Positions 1 to 7,174 of a DNA stretch of 18,380 nucleotides are shown in pieces. The notes beneath the pieces are model-generated. The model was given only the letters and a program-made list of their open reading frames with translations. It had not been told where the DNA came from and made no database searches. A program made the translations under genes and the position numbers. This DNA is from Tissierellia bacterium (GTDB lineage: Bacteria; Bacillota_A; Clostridia; Tissierellales; Peptoniphilaceae). Each line of letters opens with the position of its first letter. Position 1 is the first letter of the stretch. Location of the stretch: contig JAUNVJ010000019.1 of assembly GCA_030537695.1 (NCBI GenBank), forward strand, positions 1 to 18,380, given 5' to 3'.

Positions 1-122
1 GGAAATGTCATTCCACAATCCACAATGATGATATCTTCCCTATATTCGATAAGCGTCAAGTTTTTTCCAATCTCATGCATTCCACCTAGTGGAATAATTT
101 TTAGCTTATTGCTGTTTTTCAT
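1..122 (-). CDS. rnj: Ribonuclease J, N-terminal fragment (partial at window edge)
   Basis: Reading the minus strand from an ATG at 122 gives about 40 residues that begin MKNSNKLKIIPLGGMHEIGK and continue through IEY and VDCG. This matches the first strands of the RNase J metallo-beta-lactamase fold, whose N-terminus typically reads IPLGG..EIGKN and then ..VDCG. RNase J is a 5'-to-3' exo- and endoribonuclease that acts in mRNA decay and rRNA maturation in Bacillota. The catalytic HxHxDH motif lies beyond the window. The start is supported by a good GAGGAGAAGG ribosome binding site lying inside the end of the preceding Fur-family gene, which this gene overlaps by 17 nt. That points to translational coupling as the last visible gene of the alaS-ireB-ruvX-fur cluster. 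Whether it is the J1 or J2 paralogue cannot be told. Confidence 0.82.
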   Translation of the reverse strand, partial: MKNSNKLKIIPLGGMHEIGKNLTLIEYREDIIIVDCGMTF

Positions 123-573
123 TTACCTTCTCCTCATTTTCTTGGCAGTCTTCGCAATAACCTATAAATTTAAGATTGTGGTCTATAATTTTAAAATGAT
201 CTCTATCTTCAATTTCTTTTTCCAATTCGTCTAAACCATCAATTTGAACTTCTGATACCTTTCCACAATTGACACAAATCAAATGGTGGTGTCGATGTCC
301 CATATTGCTGGCACGAACTTCATATCTGGTAATATTGTCTCCAAAAGTTATATGATCCAATATTCCCAATTTTTGAAATAGTTGAACGGTACGATATACA
401 GTAGCTATTCCTATTTCCGGATCCTTCTCCGATACATATTTAAAAACTTCTTCCGTTGTAAGATGTGAATTAATATGTTCTAAGAATACTTCATAAACCG
501 CCGCCCTTTGATTCGTATATTTATATCCATTCGTCTTTAAAACGGATTTTACATAGTCTGTATTTAATTCCAT
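106..573 (-). CDS. Fur-family metalloregulator (Fur-like rather than PerR-like)
   Basis: A 155-residue transcription regulator with a winged helix-turn-helix at about residues 10-85 (GIATVYRTVQLFQKLGIL is the recognition region). A metal-binding dimerisation domain follows. Structural zinc ligands are visible as C100-x2-C103 and C140-x2-C143, and the regulatory site is His-rich (GHRHHHLIC, 92-100, with H37 and H132 as further candidates). The position that is Asp in the peroxide sensor PerR (its Asp104) is Glu here (E108, in CGKVSE). By the family rule this favours an iron- or zinc-responsive Fur/Zur protein over a peroxide sensor. The start ATG has TAGGAG seven to eight bases upstream. The gene follows the DUF1292 gene by 11 nt and overlaps the RNase J start. 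The metal specificity cannot be settled from sequence alone. Confidence 0.9.
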   Translation of the reverse strand: MELNTDYVKSVLKTNGYKYTNQRAAVYEVFLEHINSHLTTEEVFKYVSEKDPEIGIATVYRTVQLFQKLGILDHITFGDNITRYEVRASNMGHRHHHLICVNCGKVSEVQIDGLDELEKEIEDRDHFKIIDHNLKFIGYCEDCQENEEKVNEKQQ

Positions 574-584
574 AATTACTCCTA

Positions 585-830
585 TTACTGTAACTTTTCT
601 TTACTCAATTCTTCATATACTTTAGTTGCCTCGTCCAGTTCTTCGTCATCGATGCCTGCAAGCATTTCCTGACCTTCCTCGTCCAGGACAATCTTTAAAA
701 TATATACATAGGGATCAATCGTTTCCGCCGGAAGCATGGCCACATAATCTGTTTCTTCAATTGAAAATTTTGCCTTGATTACAAATTCAATGGGATTTCC
801 TAATTCATCGTAAAAAAGTGCTCTCTCCAT
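585..830 (-). CDS. DUF1292 (YrzB/UPF0473) family small protein
   Basis: An 81-residue acidic protein reading FYDELGNPIEFVIKAKFSIE and later LDEEGQ and LAGIDDEEL. This is the usual pattern of DUF1292 proteins, which are found almost invariably after ruvX in Bacillota and have no established biochemical role. The gene overlaps the 3' end of ruvX by 26 nt, so its ribosome binding site (AAGGGAAG, three bases before the ATG) lies inside ruvX coding sequence and translation is probably coupled. The order ireB-ruvX-DUF1292 is the same as yrzL-yrrK-yrzB in Bacillus subtilis, which is the strongest support for the identification. The family assignment is confident; the function is unknown. Confidence 0.88.
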   Translation of the reverse strand: MERALFYDELGNPIEFVIKAKFSIEETDYVAMLPAETIDPYVYILKIVLDEEGQEMLAGIDDEELDEATKVYEELSKEKLQ

Positions 831-1263
831 TAACTTCCCTTCTTTCTTCTGGTAAGCGATCTAGATACGTTCGTAAAATATATGCTGCTGCAATTTTGTC
901 AATATACTTTTTACGATTTTCTCTTCGTACGGAACCTTTTATTAAGTCTTGTTCCGCCATTAATGTCGTCATCCGTTCATCAACGTATATAATTTGAACT
1001 CGATACTTATTCCCCAATTTATCAGCAAATTTTTTTACCTTTTCACTTTGAGGGCCTAAGGTATTGTTCATATTTTTAGGAAGACCTACCACTACTTTTT
1101 CTATTTTTTCATCTTTCATAATTTTATGAATATCTTCATAAGCTTGTTTATTGGACTGTCTTTTTATAGTGGTTAAGGGTTGTGCAATCATTTGTGTTTT
1201 GTCACTTATGGCAACACCGATCCACCGATCACCAATATCCAAGCCTAAAATTTTATTCATCAT
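805..1263 (-). CDS. ruvX: RuvX/YqgF family RNase H-fold nuclease (putative pre-16S rRNA processing / Holliday junction resolvase)
   Basis: A 152-residue protein of the YqgF/RuvX family, normally about 140 residues. The RNase H-like fold is marked by D9 in ILGLDIGDRWIGVAISD (5-21), GLPKNMNN (60-67), the VDERMTT acidic motif (94-100; D95, E96) and D122 in IDKIAAAYIL. Family members have been linked both to processing the 5' end of 16S rRNA and to Holliday junction resolution, so the physiological substrate here is uncertain. The first of two consecutive ATGs is chosen because GAGG lies seven bases upstream. The gene follows ireB by 77 nt, a gap that contains two competing hairpins, and overlaps the DUF1292 gene at its end. 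All catalytic acids appear to be present. Confidence 0.92.
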   Translation of the reverse strand: MMNKILGLDIGDRWIGVAISDKTQMIAQPLTTIKRQSNKQAYEDIHKIMKDEKIEKVVVGLPKNMNNTLGPQSEKVKKFADKLGNKYRVQIIYVDERMTTLMAEQDLIKGSVRRENRKKYIDKIAAAYILRTYLDRLPEERREVNGESTFLR

Positions 1264-1307
1264 ACCACAACCTCATATAGGTACACATGATTCGTTTATT
1301 ACTTTTA

Positions 1308-1343
1308 ATCTCATATGTAAATATGAGATGGCGAACCATCTCA
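1308..1343 (-). repeat. Two mutually exclusive hairpins at the ireB/ruvX junction
   Basis: Read on the transcribed (minus) strand, the ireB stop codon begins a perfect 8-bp stem, TGAGATGG-TTCG-CCATCTCA (1343-1324). A perfect 9-bp stem, ATCTCATAT-TTAC-ATATGAGAT (1329-1308), follows it. The two share the segment 1324-1329, so only one can form at a time. Neither is followed by a U-run, so this does not look like an intrinsic terminator. A role in RNA processing, stability, or uneven expression of ireB and ruvX is inference. Confidence 0.6.
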
Positions 1344-1598
1344 CATTTTTTGTAAATAAACTTTTAACATATCTCCTAATAATTCATCACGCTCTATGTC
1401 TTGTATTATGGACCTAGCATTATTATAACTGGTGATATAAGTAGGGTCCCCAGATAAAATGTATCCGATAATTTGATCTATTGGATTATAACCCTTTTCT
1501 TCCAAAGATTGATAGACGGAAAGTAAAATTTTTTTGATTCGTTCTTCCTCTAAATTTTGTTTTTCAAATATTTGTGTTTCAAAATTTCTATCGCCCAT
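1341..1598 (-). CDS. ireB: IreB family regulatory phosphoprotein (YrzL/UPF0297)
   Basis: An 85-residue protein matching the IreB/UPF0297 family along its length: [19 protein letters not shown] (36-54), then YNNAR and ERDEL. In Enterococcus faecalis IreB is phosphorylated on N-terminal threonines by the PASTA kinase IreK and affects cephalosporin resistance. Here T8 (NFETQ) is the only threonine in the first part of the protein and is the candidate site. An upstream in-frame ATG at 1616 is rejected because it sits inside the -10 box and would put the consensus AGGAGG within the coding region. The ATG at 1598 has AGGAGG at ideal spacing. The gene has its own strong promoter just upstream and follows alaS, as in most Bacillota. 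Confidence 0.92.
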   Translation of the reverse strand: MGDRNFETQIFEKQNLEEERIKKILLSVYQSLEEKGYNPIDQIIGYILSGDPTYITSYNNARSIIQDIERDELLGDMLKVYLQKM

Positions 1599-1615
1599 AA
1601 TAAACCTCCTATCCA

Positions 1616-1644
1616 ATTATAACATATTTCTTTCTAATTGATAA
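1616..1644 (-). promoter_or_regulatory. SigA-type promoter for ireB and downstream genes
   Basis: On the minus strand, TTATCA (1644-1639) and TATAAT (1621-1616) are separated by 17 nt, and TG one base before the -10 makes it an extended -10 (TGTTATAAT). Transcription would start near 1612-1609, only about 12-15 nt before the ireB ATG, so the Shine-Dalgarno AGGAGG would lie at the very 5' end of the transcript. It sits between the alaS stop and ireB and allows ireB-ruvX-DUF1292-fur-rnj to be expressed apart from alaS. Confidence 0.7.
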
Positions 1645-1654
1645 CCTTAATTTA

Positions 1655-4267
1655 TTAGAGCAATTTTTCAAGAGTTCCTAAAGCTTCTTCCGTTTTTTCG
1701 ATATCTTTCGCTCCTGCCATTGCCATATCGGGACGTCCTCCGCCACCTCCGCCAGCTACTTTGGCTATTTCTTTAATCAATTTACCTGCTTGAATTCCCC
1801 GTTCTACCAAGTCTTTAGAAACTGCACATACAAAACTGAGCTTTCCTTCATTGACCGTGGAAAATAATACGACGACGGAACCTATTTTGCCACGAACTTC
1901 ATCTGCCATTTCTCGCAAAGTGTCCATGTCAATTCCTTGGAATGAATAGGTGACAAAAGAAATATCATTTTTCGTTTGAATTTGAGCTAAGATTTCGTCC
2001 AATTCATCTTTCGCTTGAGATCTTTGTAAAGATTCTATTTCTTTGTGGGCCTTTTTTAATTCTTCTAAAATCGTTTGTACCTTCGTAAATAGATCTCGTT
2101 TATTCGTTTTTAGAAAACGAACGATTTGGTCTCTTCTTGTTTCCATCTCTTTTAAATAGGAATAGACATAAGGACCGGTAATAGCTTCTATTCGACGAAC
2201 GCCACTGGAAATTCCACCTTCTGAAGTGATCTTAAACATTGAAATTTCCGCTGTGTTTTGTACATGGGTTCCTCCGCATAATTCCATGGAATAATCACCC
2301 ATAGACAGCACCCGTACTCGTTCGGTGTATTTGTCCTCAAAAAGACCGATAGCCCCCATTTTTTGTGCTTCTTCCACAGTTGTAATTGTCGTCTTGACCG
2401 GGAGGCATTCGAAGATCTTTTCATTGACACGATTTTCAATTTTTTGTAAATCTTCGGACGAGATGCTTTCAAAATGGGTAAAGTCAAATCGCAACCGCTC
2501 CGCCATCACTTCAGAACCTGCTTGATTAACATGAGTTCCCAACACTTCTCTTAACGCCTTATGAAGTAGATGAGTTACAGAGTGATTTCTTTTGATATTT
2601 TCTCTTCGCTTACTGTCAATTACCGCAGTGACAGATGTTTTATGTGGAAATCCTTCTTCTACTTCAACGATATGCAAATGGAGATCACGAGGCGTTTTTT
2701 TCGTATCCAAAACACGAAGCTTAAAATTCTTTGAATAAATAAAGCCGGTATCTCCCACTTGTCCCCCGGATTCTCCATAAAAAGGAGTGGGATCCATTAT
2801 TACGACAGCCTTTTCTCCTGGATTCAACTGATCCACTAATTGATTGTCCTTGATGATAGCAAGTATATTGGCGGTAACTTCTTCTTTTTCATAGCCGACA
2901 AATTCATTGTTAAAGTTTTCGTATAGAGAATCGTCCACATGGTGGGACCAACCGATATTCGATTCTCCTCGAGCAGCCCGTGCTCGCTCTCTCTGATCCT
3001 CCATATATTTTTCAAAGCCCAAACGATCGACGAGGAGCTTTTTTTCCGATAAGATTTCTTCCGTTAAATCTAGGGGAAAGCCGTAAGTATCATAGAGTTT
3101 AAATGCATCTGCACCGGATAGAATATCTTTTTTTTCTTTTTGCAATTTTTCGATATAATCGTTTAAAATTTCTATACCTTGCTCGATCGTCTCTAGAAAT
3201 CTTTCTTCTTCTCGCAATATCACATCTTTAATCGTGTCTTTGTCTTTGATTAATTCCGGATACTGATCTCCCCAGGAATCAATGACGATATCGGCCAATT
3301 TATAAAGAAAGCTTTCTTTTACACCTAGTAACCTTCCATGTCTTGCACCGCGACGAATTAAGCGTCGTAGCACATAACCTCTTCCCTCATTACCCGGGCG
3401 AACTGTATCGGATATAAGGAATGTGATGGCACGGATATGGTCGGTAATCACCCGTACTGATACATCTTTTTCTTCGTCACTTTCATAGGAGTAGCCGGAA
3501 ATTTTTTCCACAGCTTCTATAATCTCCCGAATGGCATCTATTTCAAAGATATTGTCGGTCTGTTGCAATACGGTGGCAATCCGTTCCAAGCCCATTCCGG
3601 TATCAATATTGGGATGGGATAATGGATTATAATTTCCTGCTTCATCTTTATCAAATTGTGTAAATACCAGATTCCATACTTCAATAAAACGATCCCCTTC
3701 TCCTCCGGGTCGTTCCTCTTCAGAGCCATAGTCTAATCCTCGATCCACATAAATTTCTGAGCAAGGTCCTGACGGCCCTAATTCCAATTCCCAAAAATTA
3801 TCTTCTTTTCCCAAACGGATAATTTTTTCTTCAGGAACATGGATTTCATCATGCCATATATTGTAAGCTTCATCGTCCTCAAAATACACTGTCACCCAAA
3901 GATCTTCTTCCGGGATTTCTAAATTTTCTGTTAAAAACTCCCAGGACCAATGGATAATTTCTCGCTTAAAATAATCCCCAAAGGAAAAATTACCTAACAT
4001 TTCAAAGAATGTTGCATGGCGATCTGTTTTTCCTACATTGTCAATATCTCCTGTTCGTATACATTTTTGACAGGTGGCAACCCTTTTTGAAGGGGGAACC
4101 AACTCTCCTGTAAAATATTTTTTCATAGGTGCCATTCCCGCCCCTATCAGCAACAGGGATTTATCATTTTTTGGAACCAGAGAGAAGCTTGGTAATATCA
4201 TATGTCTTTTATGTTCAAAAAAAGATAAAAACTCACTTCTTATTTCGTGTAAGCTTAAGTTTTTCAT
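1655..4267 (-). CDS. alaS: Alanine--tRNA ligase
   Basis: An 870-residue cytoplasmic class II aminoacyl-tRNA synthetase that charges tRNA-Ala; the usual length is about 875. The N-terminal catalytic core reads IRSEFLSFFEHKRH, then TCQKCIRTGDIDNVGKTDRH (65-84) and DTGMGLER (222-229). The editing domain carries the zinc and active-site residues H562, H566 (HSVTH), C664 and H668 (CGGTH). A coiled-coil region at about 705-760 leads into the C-Ala domain, which ends with a six-glycine stretch and RPDMAMAG (839-852). AGAGGTG precedes the ATG. No T-box leader is possible in the short upstream gap. Instead there is a consensus promoter and a hairpin with a U-run. The editing site is intact, so mischarged Ser- or Gly-tRNA-Ala should be cleared. 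Confidence 0.98.
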   Translation of the reverse strand: MKNLSLHEIRSEFLSFFEHKRHMILPSFSLVPKNDKSLLLIGAGMAPMKKYFTGELVPPSKRVATCQKCIRTGDIDNVGKTDRHATFFEMLGNFSFGDYFKREIIHWSWEFLTENLEIPEEDLWVTVYFEDDEAYNIWHDEIHVPEEKIIRLGKEDNFWELELGPSGPCSEIYVDRGLDYGSEEERPGGEGDRFIEVWNLVFTQFDKDEAGNYNPLSHPNIDTGMGLERIATVLQQTDNIFEIDAIREIIEAVEKISGYSYESDEEKDVSVRVITDHIRAITFLISDTVRPGNEGRGYVLRRLIRRGARHGRLLGVKESFLYKLADIVIDSWGDQYPELIKDKDTIKDVILREEERFLETIEQGIEILNDYIEKLQKEKKDILSGADAFKLYDTYGFPLDLTEEILSEKKLLVDRLGFEKYMEDQRERARAARGESNIGWSHHVDDSLYENFNNEFVGYEKEEVTANILAIIKDNQLVDQLNPGEKAVVIMDPTPFYGESGGQVGDTGFIYSKNFKLRVLDTKKTPRDLHLHIVEVEEGFPHKTSVTAVIDSKRRENIKRNHSVTHLLHKALREVLGTHVNQAGSEVMAERLRFDFTHFESISSEDLQKIENRVNEKIFECLPVKTTITTVEEAQKMGAIGLFEDKYTERVRVLSMGDYSMELCGGTHVQNTAEISMFKITSEGGISSGVRRIEAITGPYVYSYLKEMETRRDQIVRFLKTNKRDLFTKVQTILEELKKAHKEIESLQRSQAKDELDEILAQIQTKNDISFVTYSFQGIDMDTLREMADEVRGKIGSVVVLFSTVNEGKLSFVCAVSKDLVERGIQAGKLIKEIAKVAGGGGGGRPDMAMAGAKDIEKTEEALGTLEKLL

Positions 4268-4284
4268 TTTACACCTCTTTTATT

Positions 4285-4310
4285 AAAAATCCTCCCTTAC
4301 TCAAGGGAGG
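4285..4310 (-). terminator. Hairpin with U-run between the AI-2E family gene and alaS (terminator or leader attenuator)
   Basis: On the minus strand, CCTCCCTT-GAGT-AAGGGAGG (4310-4291) forms a perfect 8-bp GC-rich stem followed by ATTTTTAAT (4290-4282). It is placed to terminate transcripts from the preceding Fe-S operon. It also lies downstream of the alaS promoter, within the predicted alaS leader, so alaS transcripts must read through it. Confidence 0.65.
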
Positions 4311-4323
4311 AAAGTCTTTCATC

Positions 4324-4352
4324 ATTATAATTTGTTTAAAAAAATTTGTCAA
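4324..4352 (-). promoter_or_regulatory. Consensus SigA promoter for alaS
   Basis: On the minus strand, TTGACA (4352-4347) and TATAAT (4329-4324) are separated by exactly 17 nt, a full match to the housekeeping consensus. The -35 box overlaps the TGA stop (4351-4349) of the upstream AI-2E family gene. The start point is predicted near 4317, giving a leader of about 50 nt that contains the 4291-4310 hairpin and the alaS ribosome binding site. Confidence 0.85.
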
Positions 4353-5611
4353 TTATGTGCATTTTTCTCATTGTATTTCATTTTAAAGAAGTCAATTAAA
4401 ATGATAATAATTGATGCTAAAGGCACAGAGACAATCATTCCCCAAACTCCAAAAACGCCACCTCCGATAATAATGGAGATTAAGACCAATAATGGATTCA
4501 ATCCTGTGGAGGTTCCGATTAATTTTGGTGCCAAAATATTATTTTCAGCCCATTGCAGTAGGAAGAACAAAATAGCCACCCATAATGCCTTGATCGGTGA
4601 ATCCATAAAGGAAAAAAGAACGGCAGGTACAAATCCCATGAATGGACCGATATAGGGAATAATATCTGCAACACAGGTGATAAGTCCGATTACAATTGCA
4701 AAATCAACACGTAAAACTAATAGATAAACCATTGTGGCAAATCCTACAAATACAGCCATTAACAATCTGCCACGGATAAATTGTTGTAAGGAGTTGTCGA
4801 TACGATGACTCAAATAAAAAATATCATCTCGAAGTTTTAATGGAATATTCCTTCGAACCATATTCATAAACTTATCTTTATCCACAGAAAAATAAAAGGA
4901 AAAGATCAGCACTAAAATAATTTTAACAAAACCTGTTACGACTCCATAAAGTCTTGTGACAATTGTTCGAAGTTTTGCTAAAGCTTGGGTTTGGAAATTG
5001 ATGATGATATTTGAAATCGCATCACCAGTATTTGGAGAAATTCCCCCATTGGCTGAATCGATTGTAGAATTTGTCGGTCCCATCGCATCTTGAAGCATAC
5101 TCATCAAATCAAAATGGTAATCTTCTGAAATTCGATTGGCAAAAGTTTGAAGAGATTCCGATATATTATCTACAATACCTGGCAGGTTGGTCAATAAATT
5201 AGTAATTTCTTCAATGGTTTTCGGTATGACAGAAACGATCAATATTCCAAATATCAAAAACGCACTGATATATACGATAAAAACACCATAGGGCCTTTTA
5301 ATTCCCTTTTTTTCCAAATAATTGACCAAGGGATCGATTACATAGGCAAAGATTATGGCGATAATCACCGACCATAGAGTATATCCTAAAATCGGATATC
5401 GACGGAAAATAACGCGTAATAGATAATAGATAATAATGCCTGCAAAAATTTTTAAGACTAATTTTAAATCAATACCCAGTCGTTTATCTCTTGCAATGTA
5501 TCGATTTCCAATATTAATTAAATAATAAATGGTTAGAAATAAAAGGATGATGCCAAGAACAAGAATGGCTGAATATATAAATTTTTCCGTATTTCCCGAT
5601 AATTGTTCCAA
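4349..5611 (-). CDS. AI-2E (PerM/YtvI-type) family transporter
   Basis: A 420-residue polytopic membrane protein of the AI-2E family. Hydrophobic segments lie at about 11-34, 50-68, 74-94, 108-130, 222-242, 281-300, 303-335, 340-358 and 373-406. The family's C-terminal motifs are present: ADIIPYIGPFMGFVPA (315-330), NILAPKLIG (358-366) and LNPLLVLISIIIGGGVFG (371-388). A soluble stretch of about 90 residues (131-220) separates the two halves. Family members have been linked to autoinducer-2 export or Na+/H+ antiport, so the substrate here is unknown. The start is TTG: no in-frame ATG is near, and AGGTGAT lies at correct spacing overlapping the end of the desulfurase gene. It follows that gene by 8 nt and so joins the Fe-S operon. 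It also lies directly before alaS, an arrangement I recall from many clostridia. Confidence 0.85.
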   Translation of the reverse strand: MEQLSGNTEKFIYSAILVLGIILLFLTIYYLINIGNRYIARDKRLGIDLKLVLKIFAGIIIYYLLRVIFRRYPILGYTLWSVIIAIIFAYVIDPLVNYLEKKGIKRPYGVFIVYISAFLIFGILIVSVIPKTIEEITNLLTNLPGIVDNISESLQTFANRISEDYHFDLMSMLQDAMGPTNSTIDSANGGISPNTGDAISNIIINFQTQALAKLRTIVTRLYGVVTGFVKIILVLIFSFYFSVDKDKFMNMVRRNIPLKLRDDIFYLSHRIDNSLQQFIRGRLLMAVFVGFATMVYLLVLRVDFAIVIGLITCVADIIPYIGPFMGFVPAVLFSFMDSPIKALWVAILFFLLQWAENNILAPKLIGTSTGLNPLLVLISIIIGGGVFGVWGMIVSVPLASIIIILIDFFKMKYNEKNAHN

Positions 5612-5619
5612 TTCATCAC

Positions 5620-6747
5620 CTACTTTCTAAATTTAGTAACACCTTTTTGGATTGCTTTTATTACTTCTTCTGCTTCTTTTATGGTGTTTTGATACCCTAC
5701 ACTGATACGAAGAGAATTCTTTAAAAGATCTCCCCTGCGACCTAAGGCATACAAAACATGTGACGGTTCTATACTTCCCGCACTACAAGCGGAACCTTGA
5801 GAGACACAAATTCCATTCATATCTAAGAATGGTAGAATCATCTGATCTTTTATATTTTCGATAGAAATATTGAGATTTCCCGGTAATCGATTTTTCTCTG
5901 GTCCATTTATATAAATGCCTTCCATAGAATCTAATGATTCCCATAAATAATTACGAATTTTTTCCATTTGCCTTTGATGATCCTCTAAATATGTCACGGC
6001 CATTTCAACAGCTTTGGCAAAACCTACAATGAGGGGAACATTTTCCGTTCCTCCTCTTTTCCCTCTTTCCTGTTCTCCTCCCCGGATGAAAGAAGGAAGC
6101 TCCACTCCGTCACGTAGGTATAATAAGCCAATTCCTTTCGGTCCATATATTTTATGAGCTGAAAAACTCATCATATCCACCGGAAGTTGATCCAAACGAA
6201 TGGAAAGATTACCAAGAGCCTGGACTCCATCTACATGGAATAGAATTCCTTTTTCTCGACAGTACTCTCCTATTTCTTCAATGGGATAGATCGTTCCCAC
6301 TTCATTATTTGCATACATCACAGAAACCAAACATGTGTTTTTTCGGATTGCTTTTTTTACATCTTCGAGAGTGATTTCTCCTTTGCTATCGACAGGAAGA
6401 TAAGTAATATCCGCTAGACCTTGTTTTTCCAATTCACGACAAGTTGATAAGATTGCAGGATGTTCAACGCTTGTTGTAATTATATGATTTTTTTCGGAAT
6501 TAATCAACGATGATTTCAATGCCCAATTATCCGATTCCGTTCCTCCTGAAGTGAAATATAATTCCGTCGGCTGACAGCGCAAAGAATGAGCAATAGAAAA
6601 TCGACTATTTTCTATTGCTTCCTTTGATTTTTGTCCCAGGGAATATACACTGGATGGATTTCCGTAAAATGTATTAAAATAGGGCATCATAGTTTCCAAG
6701 ACAGTATCATTAACCGGTGTTGTTGCTGCGTTATCCATATAAATCAT
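5620..6747 (-). CDS. iscS: Class I cysteine desulfurase (IscS/NifS type)
   Basis: A 375-residue PLP enzyme that takes sulfur from cysteine as a protein persulfide and releases alanine. It opens MIYMDNAATTPVN. The PLP-stacking histidine is H96 (SVEHPA), the cofactor lysine is K199 (SAHKIYGPKG) and the mobile-loop cysteine is C321 (GSACSAGS), as in class I enzymes. A frame open to 6840 is not used, because it would overlap the Rrf2 gene and lacks family similarity; GAGGGG seven bases before the ATG at 6747 decides the start. It lies 11 nt after the Rrf2 regulator gene. No IscU or MnmA gene adjoins it, although iscR-iscS-iscU-mnmA is common in clostridia. It may feed tRNA thiolation or share the SufU pathway; this is inference. 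Confidence 0.93.
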   Translation of the reverse strand: MIYMDNAATTPVNDTVLETMMPYFNTFYGNPSSVYSLGQKSKEAIENSRFSIAHSLRCQPTELYFTSGGTESDNWALKSSLINSEKNHIITTSVEHPAILSTCRELEKQGLADITYLPVDSKGEITLEDVKKAIRKNTCLVSVMYANNEVGTIYPIEEIGEYCREKGILFHVDGVQALGNLSIRLDQLPVDMMSFSAHKIYGPKGIGLLYLRDGVELPSFIRGGEQERGKRGGTENVPLIVGFAKAVEMAVTYLEDHQRQMEKIRNYLWESLDSMEGIYINGPEKNRLPGNLNISIENIKDQMILPFLDMNGICVSQGSACSAGSIEPSHVLYALGRRGDLLKNSLRISVGYQNTIKEAEEVIKAIQKGVTKFRK

Positions 6748-6758
6748 ATTATTTCCCC

Positions 6759-7154
6759 TCACATATCCGCCAAAGTCATGGAATCCATAACTTCTTCCAT
6801 CCGGTATTGTAATTCTTCCAAAATGTCCCTGGTTGCACATTCATTATATTTTTCACATTCCGGTCGCATTTTCACACTGCAACAGGACAGTCCTAAATTA
6901 CCTTCTAAGGCATTGATGACTTCTCCAATGGGGATATCTTCCGGTGGTCTTGCTAGTAAATATCCTCCTCCGGCACCTCGTATGCTTTTAACCAGTTCTC
7001 CCTTTTTCAACAGGGAAAAAAGCTGCTCCAAATAAGCTTCCGAGAGATGCTCCATTGCTGCAATTTCTTTTAGAGAAATCGGACCACCCCCATAATTTTG
7101 GGCCAAACGATACATAGCCATTAGACCGTAACGACCTTTTGTTGATAGTTTCAT
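6759..7154 (-). CDS. Rrf2-family transcription regulator (IscR/CymR-like)
   Basis: A 131-residue winged-helix regulator. MKLSTKGRYGLMAMYRLA is the standard Rrf2 start, followed by the HTH (ISLKEIAAMEHLSEAYLEQLFSLLKKGELV, about 26-55) and the wing SIRGAGGGYLLAR (57-69). The C-terminal sensor region has C91, C92, C100 and C106, close to the Cys triad that binds the [2Fe-2S] cluster in IscR. The spacing is C92-x7-C100-x5-C106 instead of x5/x5, and the fourth ligand position is Arg instead of His. It probably senses Fe-S or cysteine status and controls the suf operon around it. AAAGGA lies eight bases before the ATG. It sits 20 nt after sufU, inside the operon and not at its head, so it is likely co-transcribed and autoregulated. 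Confidence 0.9.
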   Translation of the reverse strand: MKLSTKGRYGLMAMYRLAQNYGGGPISLKEIAAMEHLSEAYLEQLFSLLKKGELVKSIRGAGGGYLLARPPEDIPIGEVINALEGNLGLSCCSVKMRPECEKYNECATRDILEELQYRMEEVMDSMTLADM

Positions 7155-7174
7155 AGCATCAATCCTTTCTTCGT

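Noticed and set aside
2188..2487. A 99-codon minus-strand frame inside alaS
   Set aside because: It is in a different frame within the conserved editing region of alaS, with no sign of a frameshift in alaS itself.
4268..4348. A T-box riboswitch controlling alaS
   Set aside because: The gap is only 81 nt, lacks the T-box sequence and specifier stem, and is accounted for by a promoter plus one simple hairpin.
5620..6840. A longer form of the class I desulfurase starting at 6840
   Set aside because: The added 31 residues overlap the Rrf2 gene and have no counterpart in the family; the ATG at 6747 has GAGGGG at the right distance and starts exactly at MIYMDNAATT.
6631..7035. A 134-codon open frame on the plus strand across iscS and the Rrf2 gene
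   Set aside because: It spans the junction of two recognised genes on the opposite strand and has no start signal or family features.
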